From: Bradyrhizobium sp. LLZ17
GTDB taxonomy: Bacteria > Pseudomonadota > Alphaproteobacteria > Rhizobiales > Xanthobacteraceae
Length of the DNA stretch: 64,000 bases
Assembly (NCBI RefSeq): GCF_041200145.1
Contig: NZ_CP165734.1
Location: forward strand, 2,666,001-2,730,000
Direction of reading: 5' to 3'
Part shown: positions 46,705 through 53,949 of the stretch, one piece after another
How the letters are laid out: the number at the start of each line of letters is the position of its first letter
Position numbering within the stretch: the stretch's first letter is position 1
Translations under genes and position numbers: made by a program
The notes under the pieces: generated by a model
The model's database searches: none
What the model saw: the letters and a program-made list of their open reading frames with translations, nothing else
Told to the model about the DNA's origin: nothing

Positions 46705-48255
46705 CTACGGCACGTCGCGCCAACGTATCGGAAGAGCGCCGTTCTGCCTGAAGCTGCCGAGGAAGCCGAAGCGATCGGCTTGCGGATTGGGGCGGGGTTC
46801 GATCGCCGTGCCGAGGATCTGCACGATATCGTTCTCGTCATAAGCCGGCCAGAACGGCAGACCGGATCCGTTCGGATCGCCGCGCATCGCGAAATTCACC
46901 CAATAGCTCATGATCGTCTGCGCCAGGGCGCGGTCCGCCTCGGCCGGCGGCGCGGTGCTGCCGATCACCTGTTGCGGCGTCAAGGTGCCGAACACAAAGG
47001 GGATCTCGGTGACGTGCGAGGCAATCGGCGTGTAGGGCGATGTGTAGTTGAAGTGATAGCCATAGACGGGTGCGCGAGTGCTTGCCCGATGCAGCCGCAG
47101 CCACTGCCAGCACTGCTCGCCGACCACCATGTCGCCGGTGAGCGCGGCGACGGACGCCTTGGCCTGCGCGTCGCTGCCGGCGGCGTAGATTTCGAGAAAC
47201 TCCGCCAGGCGCTCCGTGCCGAACATCGCCGCCGCAGCATTGCGAAAGGCTTGCGCCGATTGCGCGGGAAGAGATCGCGCCATGAAAGGGAATTCCTCAG
47301 CGCTGTTCCAACCTGCCAGCAAGGGGATGTGCATCTGCTTGGCCAGCAGGAAGCGCCGGGCGGGCACGTCCGGCACCACGCGACGATCGATGCTTGGCGA
47401 GAACGCCGCGACAACGTGGTCGCGCTCGAAGCTCCAGGGCGCGGCTGCGTTCAACAGCTCGGCCGGCATGGCCCGCAAGGCTGCGATCGAAGCATCGCCT
47501 TGTTGACGCGCGAAAGCGACGCCGCGCGCGCGAGCTTCTTGGAAATTTTGGAGAGGCCCGTGTCGGCCATCCCAGAACGCACCGCTCTCGCCAATGGCTT
47601 TGTGGAACATTCCATGTGCAAGGGGCGACGCCATCAAGATGCCGACCGCCATGGCGCCGGCGGATTCACCGAACAAGGTGACGTTGTCGGGATCACCGCC
47701 GAACGCGGCGATATTGGCTTGGACCCAGCGAAGCGCCGCGAGTTGATCCTGCAGGCCGTAGTTGCCTGATGGCGCCTCCGCATCGAGTTCGGGATGAGCG
47801 AGAAAGCCGAAGATGCCGAGGCGATAGTTGAAGCTGACGACGACGACGCCTTTTTCAGCCAGCGGATTCCCATTGGTGGCGGGAGTGGCCGAGGAGCCGA
47901 ATTGAAAGCCGCCGCCGTGAACCCACACCATCACGGGCCGCTTCTCGTCAGCCTGTTTCGCAGCCGTCCAGACATTCAGCGTGAGGCAATCCTCAGCTCG
48001 CGGTCCCGGCCGAGGATCGTTTGCGAGGGACGAAAGACACCCCGCACCAAAGCTCAGCGCGTCGCGCACACCGGTCCAGGGCACCGGCGGCTGCGGTGCG
48101 CGCCAACGGTACGGCCCCACGGGTGGTGCAGCGTACGGAATTCCCTTGAACGCCAGCACGCCGCTTGCGTCTCGTTGCTGGCCGCGCACGTGGCCTGCTT
48201 GCGTGCGAACCTGCCGCCCCAGTTCGGCGGCTTTGGAAGTCATGAGGGCATGCAC
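46705..48255 (-). CDS. Type B carboxylesterase
   Basis: 516 residues of the cholinesterase-like carboxylesterase family. The oxyanion loop WVHGGGFQFGS, the nucleophile Ser198 in LFGESAGAM, and the N-terminal GIPYAAPPVG and EDCLTLNVW blocks are clear. No signal peptide is seen, so it is cytosolic. GTG at 48255 has AGGAG nine bases upstream; an in-frame ATG is four codons later. An AraC regulator gene is divergent, 100 bases away, and probably controls it. Confidence 0.87.
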   Translation of the reverse strand: MHALMTSKAAELGRQVRTQAGHVRGQQRDASGVLAFKGIPYAAPPVGPYRWRAPQPPVPWTGVRDALSFGAGCLSSLANDPRPGPRAEDCLTLNVWTAAKQADEKRPVMVWVHGGGFQFGSSATPATNGNPLAEKGVVVVSFNYRLGIFGFLAHPELDAEAPSGNYGLQDQLAALRWVQANIAAFGGDPDNVTLFGESAGAMAVGILMASPLAHGMFHKAIGESGAFWDGRHGPLQNFQEARARGVAFARQQGDASIAALRAMPAELLNAAAPWSFERDHVVAAFSPSIDRRVVPDVPARRFLLAKQMHIPLLAGWNSAEEFPFMARSLPAQSAQAFRNAAAAMFGTERLAEFLEIYAAGSDAQAKASVAALTGDMVVGEQCWQWLRLHRASTRAPVYGYHFNYTSPYTPIASHVTEIPFVFGTLTPQQVIGSTAPPAEADRALAQTIMSYWVNFAMRGDPNGSGLPFWPAYDENDIVQILGTAIEPRPNPQADRFGFLGSFRQNGALPIRWRDVP

Positions 48256-48355
48256 GGTCGCATCTCCTAGCTCTTGGGGGCAACTTGAGATCTATCGACT
48301 TTGGCGGTCGCTTAATTTATTTATTATCGCAATCAATCGCTAAAAGCCGTCAAGC

Positions 48356-49216
48356 ATGAGACAGCCTCTTCAGTACCCCTGGCTCGACCTGGATGTGGAT
48401 GACAGGTCCGCGCCGGTCATTGCCGTGCGCGTTGACGCGGACGGGACGAAAGGAGAAGTGCCCGACCATAGCCATCGCAAGGGACAACTCGTGGTCTCCC
48501 TGGGCGGCGGCGTCACCTGTCGCGTCGCGAGCGGCTTGTGGATGGTGCCGCCTCATTGCGCGGTCTGGATTCCGAGTGGCATGGCGCACAGCAATCGCGC
48601 CACCGCGAATGCACGGCTTTATTTCGTGTACATCGAGGCGGAGCTGGTCGAACTGCCGGATCGGTGCTGCACGATTTCGATCTCGCCATTGCTGCGCGAA
48701 TTGATCGTCGAGCTGTCTGCCGGCATGCAGCATGACGAAGTGAGGCGGGAGCGCCTGATCAGCGTCTTGCTCGGCGAGTTGCCGCGCATGTCCCTTCAGC
48801 AACTCCATCTGCCGCTCTCGACCGAGCCGCGTGTGCAGCGCATCGCCGCGGCGCTCGCGGACAATCCCGCAGACCGTCGCACATTGGCGGAGTGGGCCAA
48901 ATGCGTCGCGCTCAGCGAGAGCAGTCTTGCGCGTCTTGTGGTCAAGGAGACCGGGCTGACATTCGGACGCTGGCGTCAACAACTGCACTTGATTGTCGCA
49001 ATCCGCGAGCTCGCCGCGGGCGCGAGCGTGCAGCGGGTGTCGGCCGATCTCGGTTATGAATCGGTGACGGCCTTTATCACCATGTTCAAAAAGGCGCTTG
49101 GAAAGCCGCCGGCCAGATATCTCAGCAGTGTCGCACAACAGAGCGGGTCATACTCAGGAGTCGATCAGACGGCCCATCCATCGAATGGTCATGGTCGAGC
49201 GCCGGTGCGGGGCTGA
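48356..49216 (+). CDS. AraC family transcriptional regulator
   Basis: 286 residues. An N-terminal cupin-like sensor (DHSHRKGQLVVSLGGGVTCR, then PPHCAVWIPSGMAHSN) is followed by a two-helix-turn-helix AraC domain at about residues 155-255 (LAEWAKCVALSESSLARLV, DLGYESVTAFITMFKKALGK). It likely responds to a small ligand and activates the divergent carboxylesterase. The 100-base space between the two starts is AT-rich (ATTTATTTATT) and must hold both promoters. Confidence 0.87.
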   Translation: MRQPLQYPWLDLDVDDRSAPVIAVRVDADGTKGEVPDHSHRKGQLVVSLGGGVTCRVASGLWMVPPHCAVWIPSGMAHSNRATANARLYFVYIEAELVELPDRCCTISISPLLRELIVELSAGMQHDEVRRERLISVLLGELPRMSLQQLHLPLSTEPRVQRIAAALADNPADRRTLAEWAKCVALSESSLARLVVKETGLTFGRWRQQLHLIVAIRELAAGASVQRVSADLGYESVTAFITMFKKALGKPPARYLSSVAQQSGSYSGVDQTAHPSNGHGRAPVRG

Positions 49217-49590
49217 TATTGATGGAACGCAGACCGAGGAGAGAAGTCGCTCGCAGTTCTACGTCACACCCTCGGTCCGGCTGCCAATTGCTAGTGCCGG
49301 CAGGCTGGCCAAAGCCGCCATAAGGCCATCAACCAACCCGGATTCGGTACAAGAAAGCGGGTGTCATGCTGCTTGATCTCGCAGCGGCAAGGGCCAGGGA
49401 TGTCTGGACCACCCCAGAAAGTGCTAGGTCGAACTCGATAATGAAGACCCTCGACCGTTCGTCTCGGTACACCACATGTTGGGGAGAGCTAATCAACGTA
49501 TAACCGAAGCTGTATTTCGAAATCTAGCAAGTCAGCGTTGCGGTTACCAGAAAAATTTGAAAGGGTTGAGGCTAGCCAAAAAGCTACCGA
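49217..49590. other. 374 bases without a gene
   Basis: No supported coding sequence. Base composition drops in GC toward the right end, leading into the lower-GC nuclease gene, consistent with a foreign insert edge. No att site or inverted repeat was found. Confidence 0.4.
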
Positions 49591-49605
49591 TTGAAAACGC
49601 CCAGC

Positions 49606-50280
49606 ATGTCCGACGAAGAAAGCACTGCCGAGATCGAGTGGCCGTCCATTGACGATCATCATCCGCTTGAGGAAGGCGGGCCGACTGCGCGTGCAGGCCT
49701 TTCGTATCAAGACGAGATCGTCGTCGATATTTTCCTGGATATGATCGAAGATGCGACCATTCAAAAGGTGCATTGCGAGACGCACGACGACATCTTAATC
49801 AAGCGAGTGCGGGACGGCGAGGAGTTCGTCGAATACGTCCAAGTCAAATCGAATGAACCAGATACCCTTTGGTCGGTCGCAAGTCTTTGCGCGAAAGGGG
49901 CGGATTCCGTTTGCGCAAAGTCGCTGACTCGCGATCAGCATAAAGAGACAGCACGCTTTCGGATTGTCACGCTGCGAGACGTAAATTCAGAACTCAGGCT
50001 GTTGACATATCCCTGCTACGGCCCGGGACGTGAAACCACCTGCGCTGAGTTCGGCTCGCTTTCGGAATCCATCAAAGGGAAGCTTCCCGATCTCACGTCG
50101 GAGAAGGGAAGCGACATCGAATACTGGCTTGCACTCGCCGGAAAACTGTCCTTTGCGTCGCTTGTTGAACGAATGCGTGCCGTCAAAAAGGAATTTGGCT
50201 CCAAGAGTGGCAGCACGCTCAAGAAGCTGATTTACAACTTGTTTGACGAAGAAGTCGGCAACGGCAGCTCAGTCGGTTAA
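49606..50280 (+). CDS. Cap4/DUF4297-like dsDNA endonuclease domain protein (LmuA/DdmA-like)
   Basis: 224 residues. The N-terminal PD-(D/E)xK-type signature of DUF4297/Cap4 nucleases is present: ARAGLSYQDEIVVDIFLDM, then CETHDDILI, then FVEYVQVKSN with a Trp a few residues on, and the FRIVTLRDVNSELR segment. ATG at 49606 is used; a TTG lies five codons earlier. Lamassu LmuA proteins of the Cap4 type usually have a longer C-terminal part; here it ends early. Codon use and GC are lower than the neighbours, suggesting transfer. The adjoining gene is part of an SMC-type ATPase. Confidence 0.7.
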   Translation: MSDEESTAEIEWPSIDDHHPLEEGGPTARAGLSYQDEIVVDIFLDMIEDATIQKVHCETHDDILIKRVRDGEEFVEYVQVKSNEPDTLWSVASLCAKGADSVCAKSLTRDQHKETARFRIVTLRDVNSELRLLTYPCYGPGRETTCAEFGSLSESIKGKLPDLTSEKGSDIEYWLALAGKLSFASLVERMRAVKKEFGSKSGSTLKKLIYNLFDEEVGNGSSVG

Positions 50281-50300
50281 AGGGCGCTGTAGAACTTGGC

Positions 50301-50834
50301 TTGAAGCTGGGATCTGACATCACCGAGATTGAAAAGCGCATCAGACCACTGGACGAAACTGTGAGTGCGATGATCCGCGCAACCGACTTCGACGACGCCA
50401 GTAAGGTACTGGCAGATGGAATGAATGAGTACCTGCATGCGATCAATAGGTTAAAGCCGGGCATCTGGCCGCATAACGACATCTCATTGGACGTTTCGGC
50501 CAATTCGTTCAGATTCAAAGTTGGATCGAAGAAGTGGCAAGCCGCGCTAGGGGGAACCGACTCCCTGTACTTCCTAGTGGCTTACCACTACGGACTGTTG
50601 ACGCTGAGCGCCCAAGCCCAGTGCCATTATCCGGGTCTGGCAATTCTGGATATGCCGGCCGAATTTGCTGGTGAGCTGATCGAAGATAAAGAGAACTTCA
50701 TCGTCCAACCCTTCATCGAACTGTTGGAACGAGAGAAGTTCTCCCGAACACAGATGATCATAACCGGCGCCTCGTTCGTGCGGCTTGAGGGCGCGGCACG
50801 CAGACACCTTACTGAGGTTCACATTTCGAACTAA
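50301..50834 (+). pseudogene. C-terminal fragment of an SMC/ABC-type ATPase (LmuB/DdmC-like)
   Basis: About 177 residues from a TTG; the frame is open back to 50247 with no ATG or GTG start. It contains a short coiled-coil-like stretch (ITEIEKRIRPLDETVSAM), an ABC-signature-like ALGGTDSLYFLVAY and a Walker B-like PGLAILDMPAEF. The Walker A half is absent. Following a Cap4-like nuclease, this matches the tail of a Lamassu SMC subunit. A deletion seems to have removed the nuclease's end and most of the ATPase. Confidence 0.6.
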
Positions 50835-50903
50835 GAATGCCGGTTCTAACGGCAGCGGCTGCGCATTGCGGATTGGGACGGGGTTCGATGGCTGTCGCCC
50901 GGA

Positions 50904-51071
50904 CTAGATGTCATCCGGCATTCCTTTCCCGGGGTCGCCTCGCTCGGACGCGCCTTGCAACTCTCGCTCCGCTCGATGCCAGAACTCGAGATCGCGGCCT
51001 TCCGGACGACCGGCCTCCTCCCAAAGCTCGCGCGCTCTCAGACTGATCTGCTCCTCGTTCGGAAACACCAT
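50904..51071 (-). CDS. DUF2934 family small protein
   Basis: 55 residues. ISLRARELWEEAGRPEGRDL and EFWHRAEREL match the DUF2934 pattern (IRxRAYxLWExxGRPEGRDxxHWxxAExEL). GGAGG lies 7 bases before ATG 51071. These proteins are widespread in rhizobia and of unknown function, often near stress-related genes. It runs in the same direction as the small membrane protein upstream. Confidence 0.8.
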   Translation of the reverse strand: MVFPNEEQISLRARELWEEAGRPEGRDLEFWHRAERELQGASERGDPGKGMPDDI

Positions 51072-51138
51072 CGTTCATCCTCCAGAGTACCTGCAAAGAG
51101 CGCTGCTCATCCCTGGTCAGGACGCCACCGAATTTCAG

Positions 51139-51408
51139 TCAGGCCTTCGGGCGCCTTTTGCGGAATGGATCGGCGGCCTCATCGTAGCCGCGACGACTGC
51201 TGAAGAACATCAGCGCCATCAACCCGCAACCCAAGACAACCGAAACGAAGGCGCCGAGGCCAAGAGCAATCCAGCCATCCTCGTCCATTGCGGCATCGTC
51301 GACGCCGTTGGTCGCATCCCAAACCGATGCTATGCCGATCCCGGCGAGAACCAGCATGGCGATCAATGCTGCAATAACCAAGATCTGACCGAGATTCAGG
51401 CTGCGCAT
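51139..51408 (-). CDS. Small membrane protein
   Basis: 89 residues, two hydrophobic helices (LGQILVIAALIAMLVLAGIG and WIALGLGAFVSVVLGCGLMA) joined by an acidic loop and ending in a basic tail (FRKRRPKA). GAAGGAGC precedes the ATG. No family recognised. It is divergent from the HtrA-type protease across about 160 bases that include a short direct repeat (CGCACTTGCCGGC twice, 51473-51500). Confidence 0.65.
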   Translation of the reverse strand: MRSLNLGQILVIAALIAMLVLAGIGIASVWDATNGVDDAAMDEDGWIALGLGAFVSVVLGCGLMALMFFSSRRGYDEAADPFRKRRPKA

Positions 51409-51572
51409 CGGCTGCTCCTTCGGCGGGCAACAATGGCCAGAGGCGCTCGTTCCTAAAGAGCAAGTTCAAGAAACGCACTTGCCGGCAACGCACTTGCCGG
51501 CGCCGTCGAGAAACGTCGTTAGGAACCATCGGGATAACCTGAAATTAGAACCGCGGCAAAGGAGGCAGGAGG

Positions 51573-52676
51573 GTGACCATTCGTTTCCTGCGCGTCATAA
51601 CGGTCTGGCTGCTGTGTTTGGCAACGATCTGGCTGATAGAGCCCTACCTGTCGGCGCTGTGGCTTTCTGCCTCTGATCCCCGCCCCGTCGCTCCCCGCGC
51701 CGATCTTGGTTCGGGCGAACAAGCAACTGTTCGTCTGTTCAAGAACGCCTCGCCGTCGGTCGTGCATGTATTCGCTCGCAGCGCGCGCAGCACATCCGTC
51801 TTCTCCGACGAACAGGAAAGCGTGACGCAATCGGGCTCGGGAATTATATGGGATCTGGCCGGTCACGTGGTCACGAACAACCACGTGATCAATGGCACGG
51901 CCCAGATTGGAGTTAGACTGACCTCCGGTGAATTTGTTGCTGCACGGGTGGTGGGCGCCGCTCCAAATTACGACCTCGCCGTTCTCCAATTGGAGCGACC
52001 AAGGTCGGCGCTGCATCCCATTGCTGTTGGCCGCTCGGCTGATCTACAGGTCGGCCAGAGCACATTCGCAATCGGCAATCCCTATGGTCTCGATCAGACG
52101 TTGACCTCCGGAATCGTGAGCGCACTCGGCCGCAGACTACCGTCAGTGACGGCGCGTGAGGTCAAAGGGATGATTCAGACCGACGCCCCCATCAATCCCG
52201 GGAATTCGGGCGGACCGCTGCTCGACAGCGCCGGACGGCTCATCGGGGTGAACAGCGCCATCCTCTCGGGCTCGGGTGCCTCCGCGGGAATCGGATTCGC
52301 GATTCCCGTCGACATCGTCAACCGCGTTGCGGCCCAGCTGATCCGCGATGGTCACGTGCCCTTGCCGGGCATCGGTATCGTCGCTGCCAAGCAGGATGAG
52401 GCAACAAGCCTCGGAATCGACGGGGTCATTATCCTGCGAACGTTGCCCGGCTCTCCCGCCGCGCAAGCGGGACTCGAGGGCGCAAGCGAGGACGGAGTCG
52501 TCAGGGACATCATTACAGAAGCAAACGGCAAGCCGATTCACAGCATGGAGGAACTGACTTCTGTGCTCGAGGATGAAGGGATCGGCAAGCAGGTCGAATT
52601 GACCATCGACCGAGCTGGGCAAAGCCGCACTCTCAAGTTGACCATCTCGGACATCTCCCAGCTGGACCAGCGATGA
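51573..52676 (+). CDS. HtrA/DegP-type serine protease with N-terminal anchor and PDZ domain
   Basis: 367 residues. An N-terminal hydrophobic segment (FLRVITVWLLCLATIWLIE) acts as signal or anchor. The triad is His104 (TNNHVING), Asp134 (NYDLAVL) and Ser212 (NPGNSGGPL), with a PDZ domain after residue 260 (SPAAQAGLEG). GTG at 51573 follows GGAGGCAGGAGG. This is a periplasmic protease, unlike the signal-less HtrA protein at 10162. It lies next to DUF2934 and a small membrane protein, which may form a stress group. Confidence 0.86.
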   Translation: MTIRFLRVITVWLLCLATIWLIEPYLSALWLSASDPRPVAPRADLGSGEQATVRLFKNASPSVVHVFARSARSTSVFSDEQESVTQSGSGIIWDLAGHVVTNNHVINGTAQIGVRLTSGEFVAARVVGAAPNYDLAVLQLERPRSALHPIAVGRSADLQVGQSTFAIGNPYGLDQTLTSGIVSALGRRLPSVTAREVKGMIQTDAPINPGNSGGPLLDSAGRLIGVNSAILSGSGASAGIGFAIPVDIVNRVAAQLIRDGHVPLPGIGIVAAKQDEATSLGIDGVIILRTLPGSPAAQAGLEGASEDGVVRDIITEANGKPIHSMEELTSVLEDEGIGKQVELTIDRAGQSRTLKLTISDISQLDQR

Positions 52677-52799
52677 CCGGCCTGCCTGAAGACGCAACCT
52701 CTTCCGAAGATGGGCCCGCGAGGTGCCGAGCTTGACCGGTTGCTGGCGGCGAACGAGAGCAAGACGCCGCGGAACGGCTGACGCTCAAGCTGAGCAGCC

Positions 52800-52830
52800 A
52801 GCCGACGAGCCACTGCCCGGCTCGTCGGCT
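52800..52830. terminator. 12-base-pair hairpin downstream of HtrA
   Basis: AGCCGACGAGCC and GGCTCGTCGGCT form a perfect stem with a 7-base loop, 123 bases past the HtrA stop. It lacks a T-run, so it may be a barrier hairpin or attenuator and not a standard terminator. The rest of 52677-53147 has no supported gene. Confidence 0.4.
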
Positions 52831-53147
52831 TGAGGCTCTGAAAAAATGCGGACGTTCCAGGAAACTGGCAAGCGAGCGCAGCTCCCCAGCCAGGCCGGTT
52901 TCGTGAGGGATTTCAGGGCAGCGGGAGATCTGGCTGGGGCGGGAGGGTACTCAGCCAGACCCACGCTACAGCTACGCACCTGAAAAGCCTCGGGAAATCC
53001 GGGCGACACTGGGTGATGTGTAGCAGCCCAGTGTAGCATAGGCAACGATTACGGCGAGGCGGGCTCGTCTGGTCCCGCACGATCGCATCTTGCGTGCTCA
53101 GGCATCGGCTCATGACATCGGGCACCGGCCCTTCGTGCACATCGCAA

Positions 53148-53819
53148 CTATGCCGGCTTATCCGCCTCCTGCGGAGCGGGACGGCGCGGCGGAAAGCCCC
53201 GGAAAGCTTTGGTCAGGACCGGGCCGGCCGCGTCGGTCGTCTCGTCGCCATTGGCGGTCCCTGCCACTTCGGCATCGACTTCGCTCGCGCCGCCATCGTG
53301 CTCCTCGTCGGCGCAAAGGGGTGAAGCATCGCTTTCCTGTGCACACAGGGAAGCTCCACCGGGCGCGATCAGGGGCGGCTTCTCCACCTTGTCCCCGAAG
53401 ACGTCGCGCAATTGCGCCAACGTGGCGCTTCCGACAACGCCTGTCCAACCGGCGTCCCGACCGTGCCAGTGCAGTCCACAGCGTTCGAGAAGGGCCCTCT
53501 TGCGAGAGCCGGCGTTCCGGGTGAACCTGATGAAGGTCTCGACCTTTTCGACCTCTTCGACCCTGGCGGTGTCAACTCCCTCACTCGATTCGGCCACACC
53601 GTCCAAAGCCGACAGACGCGCGATGATCGTGAGGACTGGCACGTGCGAAAGATCGAGACCATGTAGGATGTCACTCGCGAGCTTGAGGAGATCCGCCTTC
53701 CGGGTGGATTCCAACGCTTCGATCCTCGCGTCGATCCGGGCTCGCTGATCGCGCAGCGCAGCCAGCTCGGCGTCGGCACGTTCGACATCCTTGATACGGG
53801 TACGGCGTGTAGTGGCCAT
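53148..53819 (-). CDS. Coiled-coil protein of a putative conjugation region (TraC-like)
   Basis: 223 residues. The N-terminus is basic (ATTRRTRIKDVERA), then a coiled coil (ELAALRDQRARIDARIEALE). A mid-section around 110-150 (GSRKRALLERCGLHWHGRD) is probably a small DNA-binding fold. The C-terminus is acidic and Pro-rich. GGGAGGGAC precedes ATG 53819. Divergence from a TraA-like gene resembles the traC/traA layout around oriT in rhizobial transfer regions. I cannot assign TraC from sequence alone. Confidence 0.5.
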   Translation of the reverse strand: MATTRRTRIKDVERADAELAALRDQRARIDARIEALESTRKADLLKLASDILHGLDLSHVPVLTIIARLSALDGVAESSEGVDTARVEEVEKVETFIRFTRNAGSRKRALLERCGLHWHGRDAGWTGVVGSATLAQLRDVFGDKVEKPPLIAPGGASLCAQESDASPLCADEEHDGGASEVDAEVAGTANGDETTDAAGPVLTKAFRGFPPRRPAPQEADKPA

Positions 53820-53949
53820 TTTGGTCCCTCCTGGGAGAGACGAAACCATGAAGGATGGAAACTTGAAACCTGCCTCTTCAGCTGCACGGTCCTGGTTCTC
53901 AGGCTGGTTGGCAGCGCTCAATATACAGAATGGAAAATAGCAGTCGGAG

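Noticed and set aside
51473..51500. CRISPR-like or iteron repeat (CGCACTTGCCGGC twice)
   Set aside because: Only two copies and no spacer; a simple local duplication.
53820..53949. Possible oriT between the TraC-like and TraA-like genes
   Set aside because: Position fits, but I could not see a rhizobial-type nick motif or the expected inverted repeats.
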